From: JANDLT01 sp041743485
GTDB lineage: Bacteria > Acidobacteriota > Blastocatellia > Pyrinomonadales > Pyrinomonadaceae
NCBI GenBank assembly: GCA_041743485.1
Contig: JBGTMR010000178.1
Location: forward strand, 1-40,458
Direction: 5' to 3'
Length of the DNA: 40,458 nt
The notes under the pieces were generated by a model. The model was not told the DNA's origin. It was given only the letters and a program-made list of their open reading frames with translations, and made no database searches. Shown piece after piece: positions 17,024 to 24,086 of this stretch (the first letter of the stretch is position 1; each line of letters opens with the position of its first letter). A program made the position numbers and the translations under genes.

Positions 17024-18088
17024 TCAAATCATTAAGTCATGCGACGCGCTCTCCGACGTGCTTCGTCGCCGCTTGTCGTAAATCTGCGTCGTCGTGATGT
17101 GACGATGACCGAGCAGGTCCTGCACCTTCCTGATGTCCACACCGCCCTCAAGCAGCAACGTCGCCGTCGTTGCACGCAACGAGTGCGGAGTATAAATACA
17201 CTGCTTCCGCTTCGCGCCGTCCGGCAACTCGACTTCCTTCATCGCCCCCGGCAACCGCTCCAAATAACTCTGCACCATGCGGTACATCGTCACCGCGCTC
17301 ATCTGATGACCCGCCAACTTCCGACTGCGCGGATTGAGGCGCGGGCGAAATAACGCACCACTCGTCAACTCCGCGGCTGCGACATATTCGCCAATCGCCT
17401 GTGCCGCCGCGTAGTGCAAACCGATGGTGCGCCGCTTGTCGCCTTTCTCGTGCAATCTGATCGTCGCCTCATCACCATCAACATGGAAGTCCGAGACTTT
17501 CAACCGACATCCGGTAGCGAGTCTTACTCCTGAATACAGATACAATTTGAGAATGGCGCGGTCACGATAATCAATCGCCTCGTCACCCGACGGCATCCCC
17601 ATCAGTTGCCGTGCGCGTGTGGCACTCAAGGCGCGCGTCTCGTCCCGCGCGTCGCTCGTCTCTCTGGCGATGAACTGCGCGTGCGCCGGATTAGAAACAG
17701 TGATGGGCAACCGCAACTCGGCGGCGGCGGCGGCGAGATACTTGTAGAAACTCGACAGCGAGGCGATACGGCGATTGAGCGTCTTGGGAGCCAAATCACG
17801 CGCAAGCATTTCGTCACGAAACCTTTGCACGTCGGCAATCGTCGCGGCGAGAAATCGCACCGAGTCATGCTTCCAATCCATTCTCATGAAGCGCACAAAA
17901 CTCATCACGTCCTCGCGGTAAGCACGCTGCGTGTGACGACTCTTACGGCGCGTCACCCACGCTTCAAAGATGTCGGCGACCGACATGTAGAACTGCTCGA
18001 CGCGAACGTGAATCTGCGGCGTTGCATGTCCGGCGAGAACCGGCGGCATGAGCCCGCCTGCGGGTACACGGATTAACTCTGTCACCAT
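17024..18088 (-). CDS. Tyrosine recombinase / integrase, intact
   Basis: A 354-residue site-specific recombinase. The N-terminal SAM-like domain (~40-135: RHTQRAYREDVMSFVRFM, RIASLSSFYKYLA) is followed by the catalytic domain with Arg in YSGVRLATGCRL, Lys in HEKGDKRRTIG, the HSLRATTA box (His-x-x-Arg), LLGHRHITTTQIY (His and nucleophile Tyr). All six expected residues are there. ATG 18088 has a strong GGAGG site 6 nt upstream. It sits at the left edge of the accessory region with toxin-antitoxin and defence-like genes behind it, consistent with the integrase of an integrated element or with a XerC-like enzyme acquired with it. No att repeat could be located by eye. Confidence 0.9.
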   Translation of the reverse strand: MVTELIRVPAGGLMPPVLAGHATPQIHVRVEQFYMSVADIFEAWVTRRKSRHTQRAYREDVMSFVRFMRMDWKHDSVRFLAATIADVQRFRDEMLARDLAPKTLNRRIASLSSFYKYLAAAAAELRLPITVSNPAHAQFIARETSDARDETRALSATRARQLMGMPSGDEAIDYRDRAILKLYLYSGVRLATGCRLKVSDFHVDGDEATIRLHEKGDKRRTIGLHYAAAQAIGEYVAAAELTSGALFRPRLNPRSRKLAGHQMSAVTMYRMVQSYLERLPGAMKEVELPDGAKRKQCIYTPHSLRATTATLLLEGGVDIRKVQDLLGHRHITTTQIYDKRRRSTSESASHDLMI

Positions 18089-18217
18089 AGCTCCTCCACA
18101 GAGATTTCAACTACAATCAGCGTCCTCATTATTGACAAGCCTTTCCACTGCTGCGCGGGCAACACACGGTTCGCTCTACCTCAATCAAGTTAGCTTATGC
18201 CGCTTGAGGTAAGGGCT

Positions 18218-18541
18218 TCAAGTCGAGATTTCGACCAACTCGCCCGGAGAGATTTTGCTTAACGTCTCTTTGACTTTAGGGATCAGAGGAGCAAGGGTCT
18301 CATAGCGGTTATCACTTCCGATCAGCACGATGAACCGGAGCGCGCGAACAGAAAGGTTCTGTTGATGTTTGATGTTCCGATCAACGGTGAAGAAGACATC
18401 GAACGTCTCGCTTTCGACGAGGCTGAGAAGCTCGCCGTTCTTCTTCTCAGACCACCCGCACTGGTAAGCGGTGACCACCTCATGTTCCGACAGGTGCCGC
18501 TTCAAGCGTTTGTCGACGCAGTGATCGAAAAAGATTTTCAT
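18218..18541 (-). CDS. DUF5615 PIN-like toxin
   Basis: The 107-residue protein begins MKIFFDHCVDKRLKRHL, the DUF5615 opening with the first conserved Asp. It continues with EVVTAYQCGW and VFFTVDRNIKHQQNL, where the second Asp of the PIN-like site lies, and ends with a short helix. DUF5615 proteins are predicted RNases of type II toxin-antitoxin pairs. Its ATG overlaps the DUF433 gene's stop (ATGA, 18538-18541), so the two are translationally coupled with the antitoxin first. Intact length. Confidence 0.85.
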   Translation of the reverse strand: MKIFFDHCVDKRLKRHLSEHEVVTAYQCGWSEKKNGELLSLVESETFDVFFTVDRNIKHQQNLSVRALRFIVLIGSDNRYETLAPLIPKVKETLSKISPGELVEIST

Positions 18542-18789
18542 GCGGCGTGCCGCAACTCTTCCATGAGTTCTTCGCGGGCGAGATGGATGACCGCCACCGC
18601 CTGCTCGCGCGTGATACCGTCGAAGCCTTCGAGGAAGTCGTCAATAGTCTGACCGCCTTCCAAATAGTCGAAGAGATGTTGGACAGGTACGCGCGTGCCG
18701 TAGAAGCAGGGAGTGCCGCTCATGCGCTCGGAATCCGTCCAGATGAGACGGTCAAGATCGTGTGCATTCTCATTTGTCATCGGTAACAT
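18538..18789 (-). CDS. DUF433 antitoxin
   Basis: An 83-residue protein with the DUF433 core: LDRLIWTDSERMSGTPCFYG (the GxPxxxGTRVPV-type motif continues as TRVPVQHLFDYLEGGQTIDD), then FLEGFDGITREQAVAVIHLA. DUF433 proteins are small winged-helix-like antitoxins that bind promoter DNA and the DUF5615 partner. The ATG at 18789 has a GAGGAGG site 8 nt upstream. It is expressed with the DUF5615 toxin through an ATGA overlap, and 58 bp separate it from the 92-residue gene upstream on the same strand. Confidence 0.87.
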   Translation of the reverse strand: MLPMTNENAHDLDRLIWTDSERMSGTPCFYGTRVPVQHLFDYLEGGQTIDDFLEGFDGITREQAVAVIHLAREELMEELRHAA

Positions 18790-18847
18790 AACTCATTCCT
18801 CCTCAGCGATCACCGCCGATAGACGGGCAACTTTCATCCGCCCTCCT

Positions 18848-19126
18848 CTACCCGCGCTCCTCAAAGATGCCATGTTCTGTCGGCAACACGTCTAACCTCC
18901 GAATTGTAATCTCCAAAGCACATTCGCCGTCAGCGAACATGCCGCCAAATCCGACGAGTGCCGCGAAGTTGTCGAGATACATGTCGAATCCTTCCTCGCC
19001 GACACGGGCATCGCGTAAAATGACGCCGCGCTTCGTGGGGCGGACATACACGCCACCGCGATAGACGAGCGTCGTAGCATCGCCGTTAAGCCTCACCTCT
19101 GCGCCAGTGATCTTTTCCTCACTCAT
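18848..19126 (-). CDS. Conserved-looking hypothetical protein, 92 aa
   Basis: I do not recognise this protein. It is acidic-to-neutral with alternating short beta-type stretches (ATTLVYRGGVYVRPTKRGVI; ECALEITIRRLDVLP) and a central FDMYLDNFAALVGFGGM. No signal peptide or membrane helix is visible. A GGAGG site sits 7 nt before ATG 19126, and codon use resembles that of its neighbours, so it is likely real. It leads the minus-strand group that includes the DUF433/DUF5615 pair and reads away from the palindrome at 19162-19197, which may regulate it. Confidence 0.65.
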   Translation of the reverse strand: MSEEKITGAEVRLNGDATTLVYRGGVYVRPTKRGVILRDARVGEEGFDMYLDNFAALVGFGGMFADGECALEITIRRLDVLPTEHGIFEERG

Positions 19127-19161
19127 AACCCGACCTCCGTGCCGCGCATACTAGCATGTCT

Positions 19162-19197
19162 CACAGTGAAAGATAACGGATTTTATCTTTCACTGTG
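19162..19197. promoter_or_regulatory. Perfect 15-bp inverted repeat in a divergent promoter region
   Basis: CACAGTGAAAGATAA is followed by a 6-nt spacer (CGGATT) and its exact reverse complement. It lies 35 bp upstream of the minus-strand 92-aa gene and 74 bp upstream of the plus-strand HEPN-like gene, so it cannot be a terminator of a gene entering from either side. No T-run follows. It is best read as an operator for a dimeric regulator controlling one or both directions; a small hairpin RNA or element remnant is an alternative. Confidence 0.6.
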
Positions 19198-19271
19198 GAA
19201 TTGATCACCCACAATCACAAATTTCAGCATAAAATCACAATCATCAGCGTTACCGAAGTAGAATTTAAGTT

Positions 19272-20252
19272 ATGGATCTAAACACTATCGCTGAGTACGA
19301 AAGAATACGCGCGGCACTCGACAAGTCCGAGCCAGTTACAGTCACCGAGTATGACCCGGACATAGTTGGAGCTGTCGTTAGTCAAGCAGAGTTGTTGAGC
19401 CTCAAGTTACCGGAAGCAGCAGGACAAAAGATGGACGGCATTTACGTCGTCACCGGCGGCGTGGCACTCAAGCTCAGTGCCCTACGTTATCACTGTGCCA
19501 ATTTCCGACGGTTACAAGATGTAAGGACAAAAGAGATAGAAGCTGACGCTAAACGAATAGATTTGCTCAGACAAGGGGTAGTCGTTAGCGAGAAGGGCAT
19601 GATCTTCGAGCTTGAGGCATTCTTCTTTCAACTCAAGTCGACATTGGACATGATGGTCAAGCTTTTCGTTCCGGTACTCGGGAGCAAGCAAGCAGACATC
19701 TCGACCTATGGTGATGGCGGCAAGAAGGTGATCGTGCATCTTCAGCAATTAAAGAAAAACAGAAAGCTGAAACTCTCCGAGGGTCGCATCGATCAGCTAA
19801 TCGAGTTGATACAGCAAGTTCGAGATCCGTGGCTCAAGCCGTTGATCGCTATTCGCGATACGATCTCTCACTACAAATCGTATGTCGGCATCGGCTTTTC
19901 GTGGAACAGAGATACGGATCAGATCAGAACGCCGACAGCAGACGTAAGTGGCATTCAATATCCGCTAATCGAAGTGATGGAGCGTGAAACTGAACACTTG
20001 ATAGACTACGCGGTAGAATTTGTCGCTTATACGATCCTGTGTGCAATACCAATCGACATCTATTATCAACCGATGACCGAGATGGAGAAGAAATATATTG
20101 GCGCATTGTGGGGCAAGGATTTGAAGAGGGCACATTTCAAACTTAGCTCCAACGTCATCTACGATTACACCGAGCGTGACGTAGAAGAAGCGCGTCGAAA
20201 GTATGAGCAGCGAATTGCAGCGATGAAGCTAACGCCCTCGCCTACGCTTTGA
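19272..20252 (+). CDS. HEPN-like protein, first gene of candidate three-gene unit
   Basis: This 326-residue protein is not one I can name. Helical segments (about 75-135: FELEAFFFQLKSTLDMMVKL; 170-260) frame the sequence LIAIRDTISHYKSY, where Arg195 and His200 make an R-D-x3-H motif like the R-x4-6-H of HEPN ribonucleases and of the Cthe_2314-like HEPN group. The first 70 residues are a separate mixed region with a GIYVVTGGVALKL turn. There is no signal or membrane segment. ATG 19272 follows the perfect palindrome by 74 bp. The next gene begins 32 bp after the stop. HEPN function is an inference from one motif and helical content; many HEPN proteins act in abortive antiphage systems. Confidence 0.55.
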   Translation: MDLNTIAEYERIRAALDKSEPVTVTEYDPDIVGAVVSQAELLSLKLPEAAGQKMDGIYVVTGGVALKLSALRYHCANFRRLQDVRTKEIEADAKRIDLLRQGVVVSEKGMIFELEAFFFQLKSTLDMMVKLFVPVLGSKQADISTYGDGGKKVIVHLQQLKKNRKLKLSEGRIDQLIELIQQVRDPWLKPLIAIRDTISHYKSYVGIGFSWNRDTDQIRTPTADVSGIQYPLIEVMERETEHLIDYAVEFVAYTILCAIPIDIYYQPMTEMEKKYIGALWGKDLKRAHFKLSSNVIYDYTERDVEEARRKYEQRIAAMKLTPSPTL

Positions 20253-20284
20253 GCATCCGGCTGGATTGATACCGAAAATTACGA

Positions 20285-22030
20285 ATGAGTTTTACACACA
20301 AAGAGATAACGGAAATGAAGGAAGCAGAGCTACGCACGCGCGTGCTGATGCCACTTTTTAGGGCGATGGGTTTCCGCGACGTGCGACACTATCACGGCGG
20401 ACCACTCGAGGTTGGCAAGGACATCGTGATGTGGAAGCCGGGCGATCTTGGCGAGCGAATCAACTACGGTGTTGTAGTAAAAGCCGGTAAGATTAATGGT
20501 CGAGCGACCGGACGGTCGAGTGCTGCGGAGGTGCGATTTCAGATTGAGCAGTGCTTTGGCTCGTCATACCCTGACATCATTACGATTGAAGAGCGTCCCG
20601 TGCATCGGTGCTTTGTAGTTTCGTCAGGTGAGATTATGAAAGAGGCGACCAACGCGATCATGGGTGTGCTATGCAACGCGAAGCTAGACACAGTCACAAA
20701 ATTCATAGACGGCGATAAACTCTGGCAGCTAATTGAAGAATTCATGCCCGAACAAAGCGGCTTCGAACACTTACACATCGCACACCGTAAGCTGAATGCG
20801 AAAAGCGAGTATGTGAATGTTGTCGCCAACACAGAGGGCGCATTGTTCTTCGAGCCAAAGTCGCCGGATATTCTCGAGCGTTACCCACATGCGTTTATTG
20901 GTAATCTCCGCTTTGACCCGATGACCAAACACGGGCGGTTGGCGCACGAGCAGCTTACGCGCCATGTCGAAACCGGTGTTTCGGTCAAGTTTCGGCGATC
21001 ACAGTGTGCTGAGTTTATCTTGCCCGAGTTCATGCGCCCGTTCGTTGATCCAAATGAAGAGTTCGAAGTGCATTTACATTCTCTGCGCGGCGAGTATGTA
21101 CTGCCGATGCGAATAGCGATTACAACTTCTGATGGCACGCGGGCGTCGCTCGACTACGTCCGGCTTGAGTCGACGCAGGTCGGAACTGACGAAATCACAT
21201 TCGACAATGCCAGTCAGGACGTACCGTGGACATGGACGATTAAGTTCGATCACGCCAACCGTCGCAGCACTTTCGGCTGCCAGCTTGAGTTTGCCGGGGC
21301 GAACGTCAAACCGGTGCTTGACCTTGTGCGTTTCACGAACGCGCTCGCAAGAGGCGGTGAACTGTCGCTTGAGAATCTAAATACGAGTGTGTCAGTTGAT
21401 TACCGAGTACCTCCTAACACGTGTGACCAAACGAATTCGCGTGTAATTAAATTGCTTGAGTCACTCGTCATGATTCAGAGCAAGACAGGAGTGCTGTTCA
21501 CGGTGCCGGTAGATGCTATATCCGCCGAGGATGTGCGGCACATCCACCACTTTGCGCGGGTTTGCGAAACCGGATATTCGACGTTTGCTCCGCAACCGAT
21601 AACATCACAGTCCACCCCGGAACAAGCGCGGCAAGCATTGGAAGTTTTCGGTGGTGGGAGGACGTCGAATTTGTATTTTACTGGAGAAGCAGAATCAGTA
21701 CGTCTGCTCGACGTTGAAGTGCCGACAGGACGGTTTTCAGCATATTGCGATCAGGTCTACATTACGCCGGAGGACGAAGCCGCGTTGCGGGCAATACTCG
21801 GAACAGTGGCACCTGACACGTTAGTTAATGTGCGGTTGACGCCGCAGGAAGGGCAGGATTTAGAGTTAACTGGTTTCCAGTTGAACCGGATGCTGATGGG
21901 CGTATTTCGTTGCCCATCCGGCGAGGAAAAATGGTTATCGATGAAAGTACCGTTCAAGTCAGTAGCATGTGATGTTGTACGGAAGCTGCACTCTTTGTTT
22001 GGATCCCGTGTTCATATCACTGACATGTAA
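20285..22030 (+). CDS. Mrr-like restriction-endonuclease domain protein with large C-terminal region
   Basis: The 581-residue protein starts with a ~150-residue domain of the type often annotated as restriction endonuclease in defence proteins: ELRTRVLMPLFRAMGFRDVR, HYHGGPLEVGKDIVMW with Asp46, and YGVVVKAGKING with Lys66. These are the likely metal-binding Asp and Lys of a PD-(D/E)xK fold; the residue two before Lys66 is Val where many nucleases have Glu or Gln. Residues ~150-581 contain no domain I recognise, but they carry beta-rich stretches and a GGGRTSNLYFTGEAESVRLL turn. It lies 32 bp after the HEPN-like gene and 69 bp before the next gene on the same strand, so co-expression is likely. 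Confidence 0.6.
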   Translation: MSFTHKEITEMKEAELRTRVLMPLFRAMGFRDVRHYHGGPLEVGKDIVMWKPGDLGERINYGVVVKAGKINGRATGRSSAAEVRFQIEQCFGSSYPDIITIEERPVHRCFVVSSGEIMKEATNAIMGVLCNAKLDTVTKFIDGDKLWQLIEEFMPEQSGFEHLHIAHRKLNAKSEYVNVVANTEGALFFEPKSPDILERYPHAFIGNLRFDPMTKHGRLAHEQLTRHVETGVSVKFRRSQCAEFILPEFMRPFVDPNEEFEVHLHSLRGEYVLPMRIAITTSDGTRASLDYVRLESTQVGTDEITFDNASQDVPWTWTIKFDHANRRSTFGCQLEFAGANVKPVLDLVRFTNALARGGELSLENLNTSVSVDYRVPPNTCDQTNSRVIKLLESLVMIQSKTGVLFTVPVDAISAEDVRHIHHFARVCETGYSTFAPQPITSQSTPEQARQALEVFGGGRTSNLYFTGEAESVRLLDVEVPTGRFSAYCDQVYITPEDEAALRAILGTVAPDTLVNVRLTPQEGQDLELTGFQLNRMLMGVFRCPSGEEKWLSMKVPFKSVACDVVRKLHSLFGSRVHITDM

Positions 22031-22099
22031 GTCGCAAATTAAAAGGCGGGCTTTCTGTTCTCGAAGGTAGATGTGAAAATTTGCGTACTGAATTAATAT

Positions 22100-23071
22100 A
22101 TGCCCGCCAAAAAACAATTTAACGACACCAAGGCAAACCGAAAGCGCGCCGCTAGAAAGGAGCATGTCAAAGCCACCAGACAAAAGCTGCAACCTGAAAG
22201 AGAAATGCAAGATTGGCTCGACACGGTGCGAGTTGACACGAATGATGGACGACAAGTAGTTGCCGGAGATGACTTTGCTTATGGTTCCATCACCTACGAC
22301 GAAAGCAAACTGCGGCGAACGCTCGAGAAGATTTTCTCCGAGTTTGTGAAGCATGCAGTGGTTCAACTTCCCTACACTTTTCAATCTCCACGGGGCAATT
22401 TGAAGATGGTGGCGGAGCGCATTGTGTATGACGCTAAGATCGCCAATCCCAATGAACAAGTTCAAAAATCTGTCGATATTGCAGCGCGCAACTTTGACCA
22501 TAAACTGCCGGACGCGATTCGCACGTTTATTGACCAACTTATTTTGCAAGCTGTCATTGCAACCCTTGACGAGTTAGAGCGAAGCGGAGCAATTAACTTC
22601 GAGAGCAAATCAGGACTTAGAAATATTTGGCTCTCATATTTAGAAGCTTATGAGAAGGAAACGAAGCACCTGTGGGCACCGCGGAAGCCCGGAAAGTTAC
22701 CGAGAGTTAGTAAAGCAGACATCGAATTACTTCGCTTTTACGACCGACAAGTCGAGATCGCTCATTTTGTTATAAATAGTCGTGGTAAACGCAAGAATGT
22801 CGACGATAAATGGAGGCGGGAGGTTCAAGAACACCTCGGGAATATAGACGAATGGACATACACGCTCGTTCTCGAAAACAGAGAGAGTGAAGATGTTGCC
22901 TTAACGCTTACAGGAAGGCATTTAGGTCTCAATAAAAAACAAAGTAGAGATGGCGCAGACAACTTAAAGCGAAGACTGTCGGCTCTACGAAAAAAAATCA
23001 AAAGTTTGGGGAGACTTGGTATAACGGGTGACGAAAATGAGCAAATAGATGAGCGAATAATCTTGGAATGA
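22100..23071 (+). CDS. Unknown basic, helix-rich protein, third gene of candidate unit
   Basis: A 323-residue protein without recognisable domain. The first 35 residues are highly basic (KANRKRAARKEHVKATRQK), suggesting nucleic-acid contact. The middle is amphipathic-helical (LRRTLEKIFSEFVKHAVVQL, AIRTFIDQLILQAVIATLDE). The C-terminus is again Lys/Arg rich (NLKRRLSALRKKIKSLGRLG). There is no membrane segment. It follows the Mrr-like gene by 69 bp and is followed after 45 bp by a strong hairpin, so it ends the transcription unit. Base composition is lower in GC than the first 17 kb, consistent with transfer. Confidence 0.6.
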   Translation: MPAKKQFNDTKANRKRAARKEHVKATRQKLQPEREMQDWLDTVRVDTNDGRQVVAGDDFAYGSITYDESKLRRTLEKIFSEFVKHAVVQLPYTFQSPRGNLKMVAERIVYDAKIANPNEQVQKSVDIAARNFDHKLPDAIRTFIDQLILQAVIATLDELERSGAINFESKSGLRNIWLSYLEAYEKETKHLWAPRKPGKLPRVSKADIELLRFYDRQVEIAHFVINSRGKRKNVDDKWRREVQEHLGNIDEWTYTLVLENRESEDVALTLTGRHLGLNKKQSRDGADNLKRRLSALRKKIKSLGRLGITGDENEQIDERIILE

Positions 23072-23116
23072 TCTGATTCCAAACATAACCACTACTGAAT
23101 CTCTTTTGTTGAAAAT

Positions 23117-23157
23117 CAAGGGGACGCGAATTATTATAAATAATTCGCGTCCCCTTG
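23117..23157 (+). terminator. Strong hairpin, 19-bp perfect stem, terminator or REP-like
   Basis: CAAGGGGACGCGAATTATT, a 3-nt loop (ATA), and the exact reverse complement, followed within a few bases by TTTTT (23162-23166). It lies 45 bp past the third gene of the candidate unit, so it most simply terminates that transcript. The GGGGACGCGAAT arm resembles repetitive extragenic palindromes linked to Y1 transposases in some genomes, and similar GGGGAC/GTCCCC pieces occur nearby at 23380 and 23755, so a repeat origin is possible. Confidence 0.7.
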
Positions 23158-24086
23158 CCCTTTTTGAGAGTAATTTATCGCTTTATGGAGTTCCAAACAC
23201 GAATTAAGTCAAATAATAAAGTCGTTTTCTTCGCTGAAAAAACAGGTAACAATAATTGAAGAGCTGCATACAGATACTCTTGGGAGCGTCTGGATGTTTT
23301 GAAAAAGTTATTACCCACAGCAATCCAGCTTGTTAAGTTTGATTTGAAATTTGTTTTTGACTAGGAGTTGTTTTGGTAAAAGTCCCCGTCCCCGCCCGTA
23401 CAACCGCTGTATGTAATTTCGCCTGTCACTTGATTATTTATGGGTAATTCCAAAGAAAACAGTAAATATTGTGTGCAGAAGGTCGAATGGTCAATAAATT
23501 TTCCAAATTTCTATTTATTAAACTGCTTCTTATCAATAAGTTACAAAGTATGTGTGAGCAAGATATGTATTCTTGTAGCATCCACCTCTTTTGGAAACTT
23601 CCTTCTGCGATTACAACAACTATGTGTGTTTGCAACAATTAACTAATTATGCACACACCGCGCAGATTTTTATGGATGGAATCAACAAAACCGTTTTCCA
23701 AGACGAGAGAGGCAAGTAAAGCTTGTGTAATAACGATTGAAAATTGAAAGCGGGGACAAGGGGACGTAGATTTAAAAGCGAGAGAACAAATCATTTTTAA
23801 GTAGGTGAATGATACTTCTTCTCTCCCCCGTTGAGTCCCCAAGACCCGGCTCAACTCCCAGTTATTGACCGTTTTTCCAAGCCAAAAATTCAAGTTTTCA
23901 GGGTTATAGATTTTCAGATGACTAAAATTTCAATATATGTTATAAGTGCCGTTGCTGCAATTAAATTTTATACATGCAACATTGCTTAAAGGTAGAACAA
24001 GAGCCACTTATCTTGAAAGTAGGGGTGAGTGTGAAGTCTAAACAACAGACACACTTCTTAGCGAAATTTAATGAGGAAAGTTAAAT
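23158..24086. other. AT-rich intergenic kilobase, no gene supported
   Basis: About 930 bp with markedly lower GC than the rest. Short frames exist on both strands, but none has a good ribosome-binding site with protein-like composition. Fragments containing GTCCCCGTCCCC (~23382) and GGGGACAAGGGGACG (~23755) echo the hairpin arm at 23117-23157, suggesting scattered decayed repeats. The 3' part (23940-24080) probably holds the promoter of the large recombinase gene. It may be the seam between two acquired segments. Confidence 0.5.

Noticed and set aside
19162..19197. Palindrome as a transcription terminator
   Set aside because: Both flanking genes read away from it and no T-run follows.
22018..22549. 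Minus-strand frame of ~196 codons overlapping the third gene of the candidate unit
   Set aside because: The plus strand has a normal protein composition and start; this frame looks antisense, with no recognisable domain.
23438..23893. Several 60-85-codon frames in the AT-rich gap
   Set aside because: AT-rich DNA with overlapping frames on both strands; no convincing ribosome-binding sites, starts or protein-like patterns.
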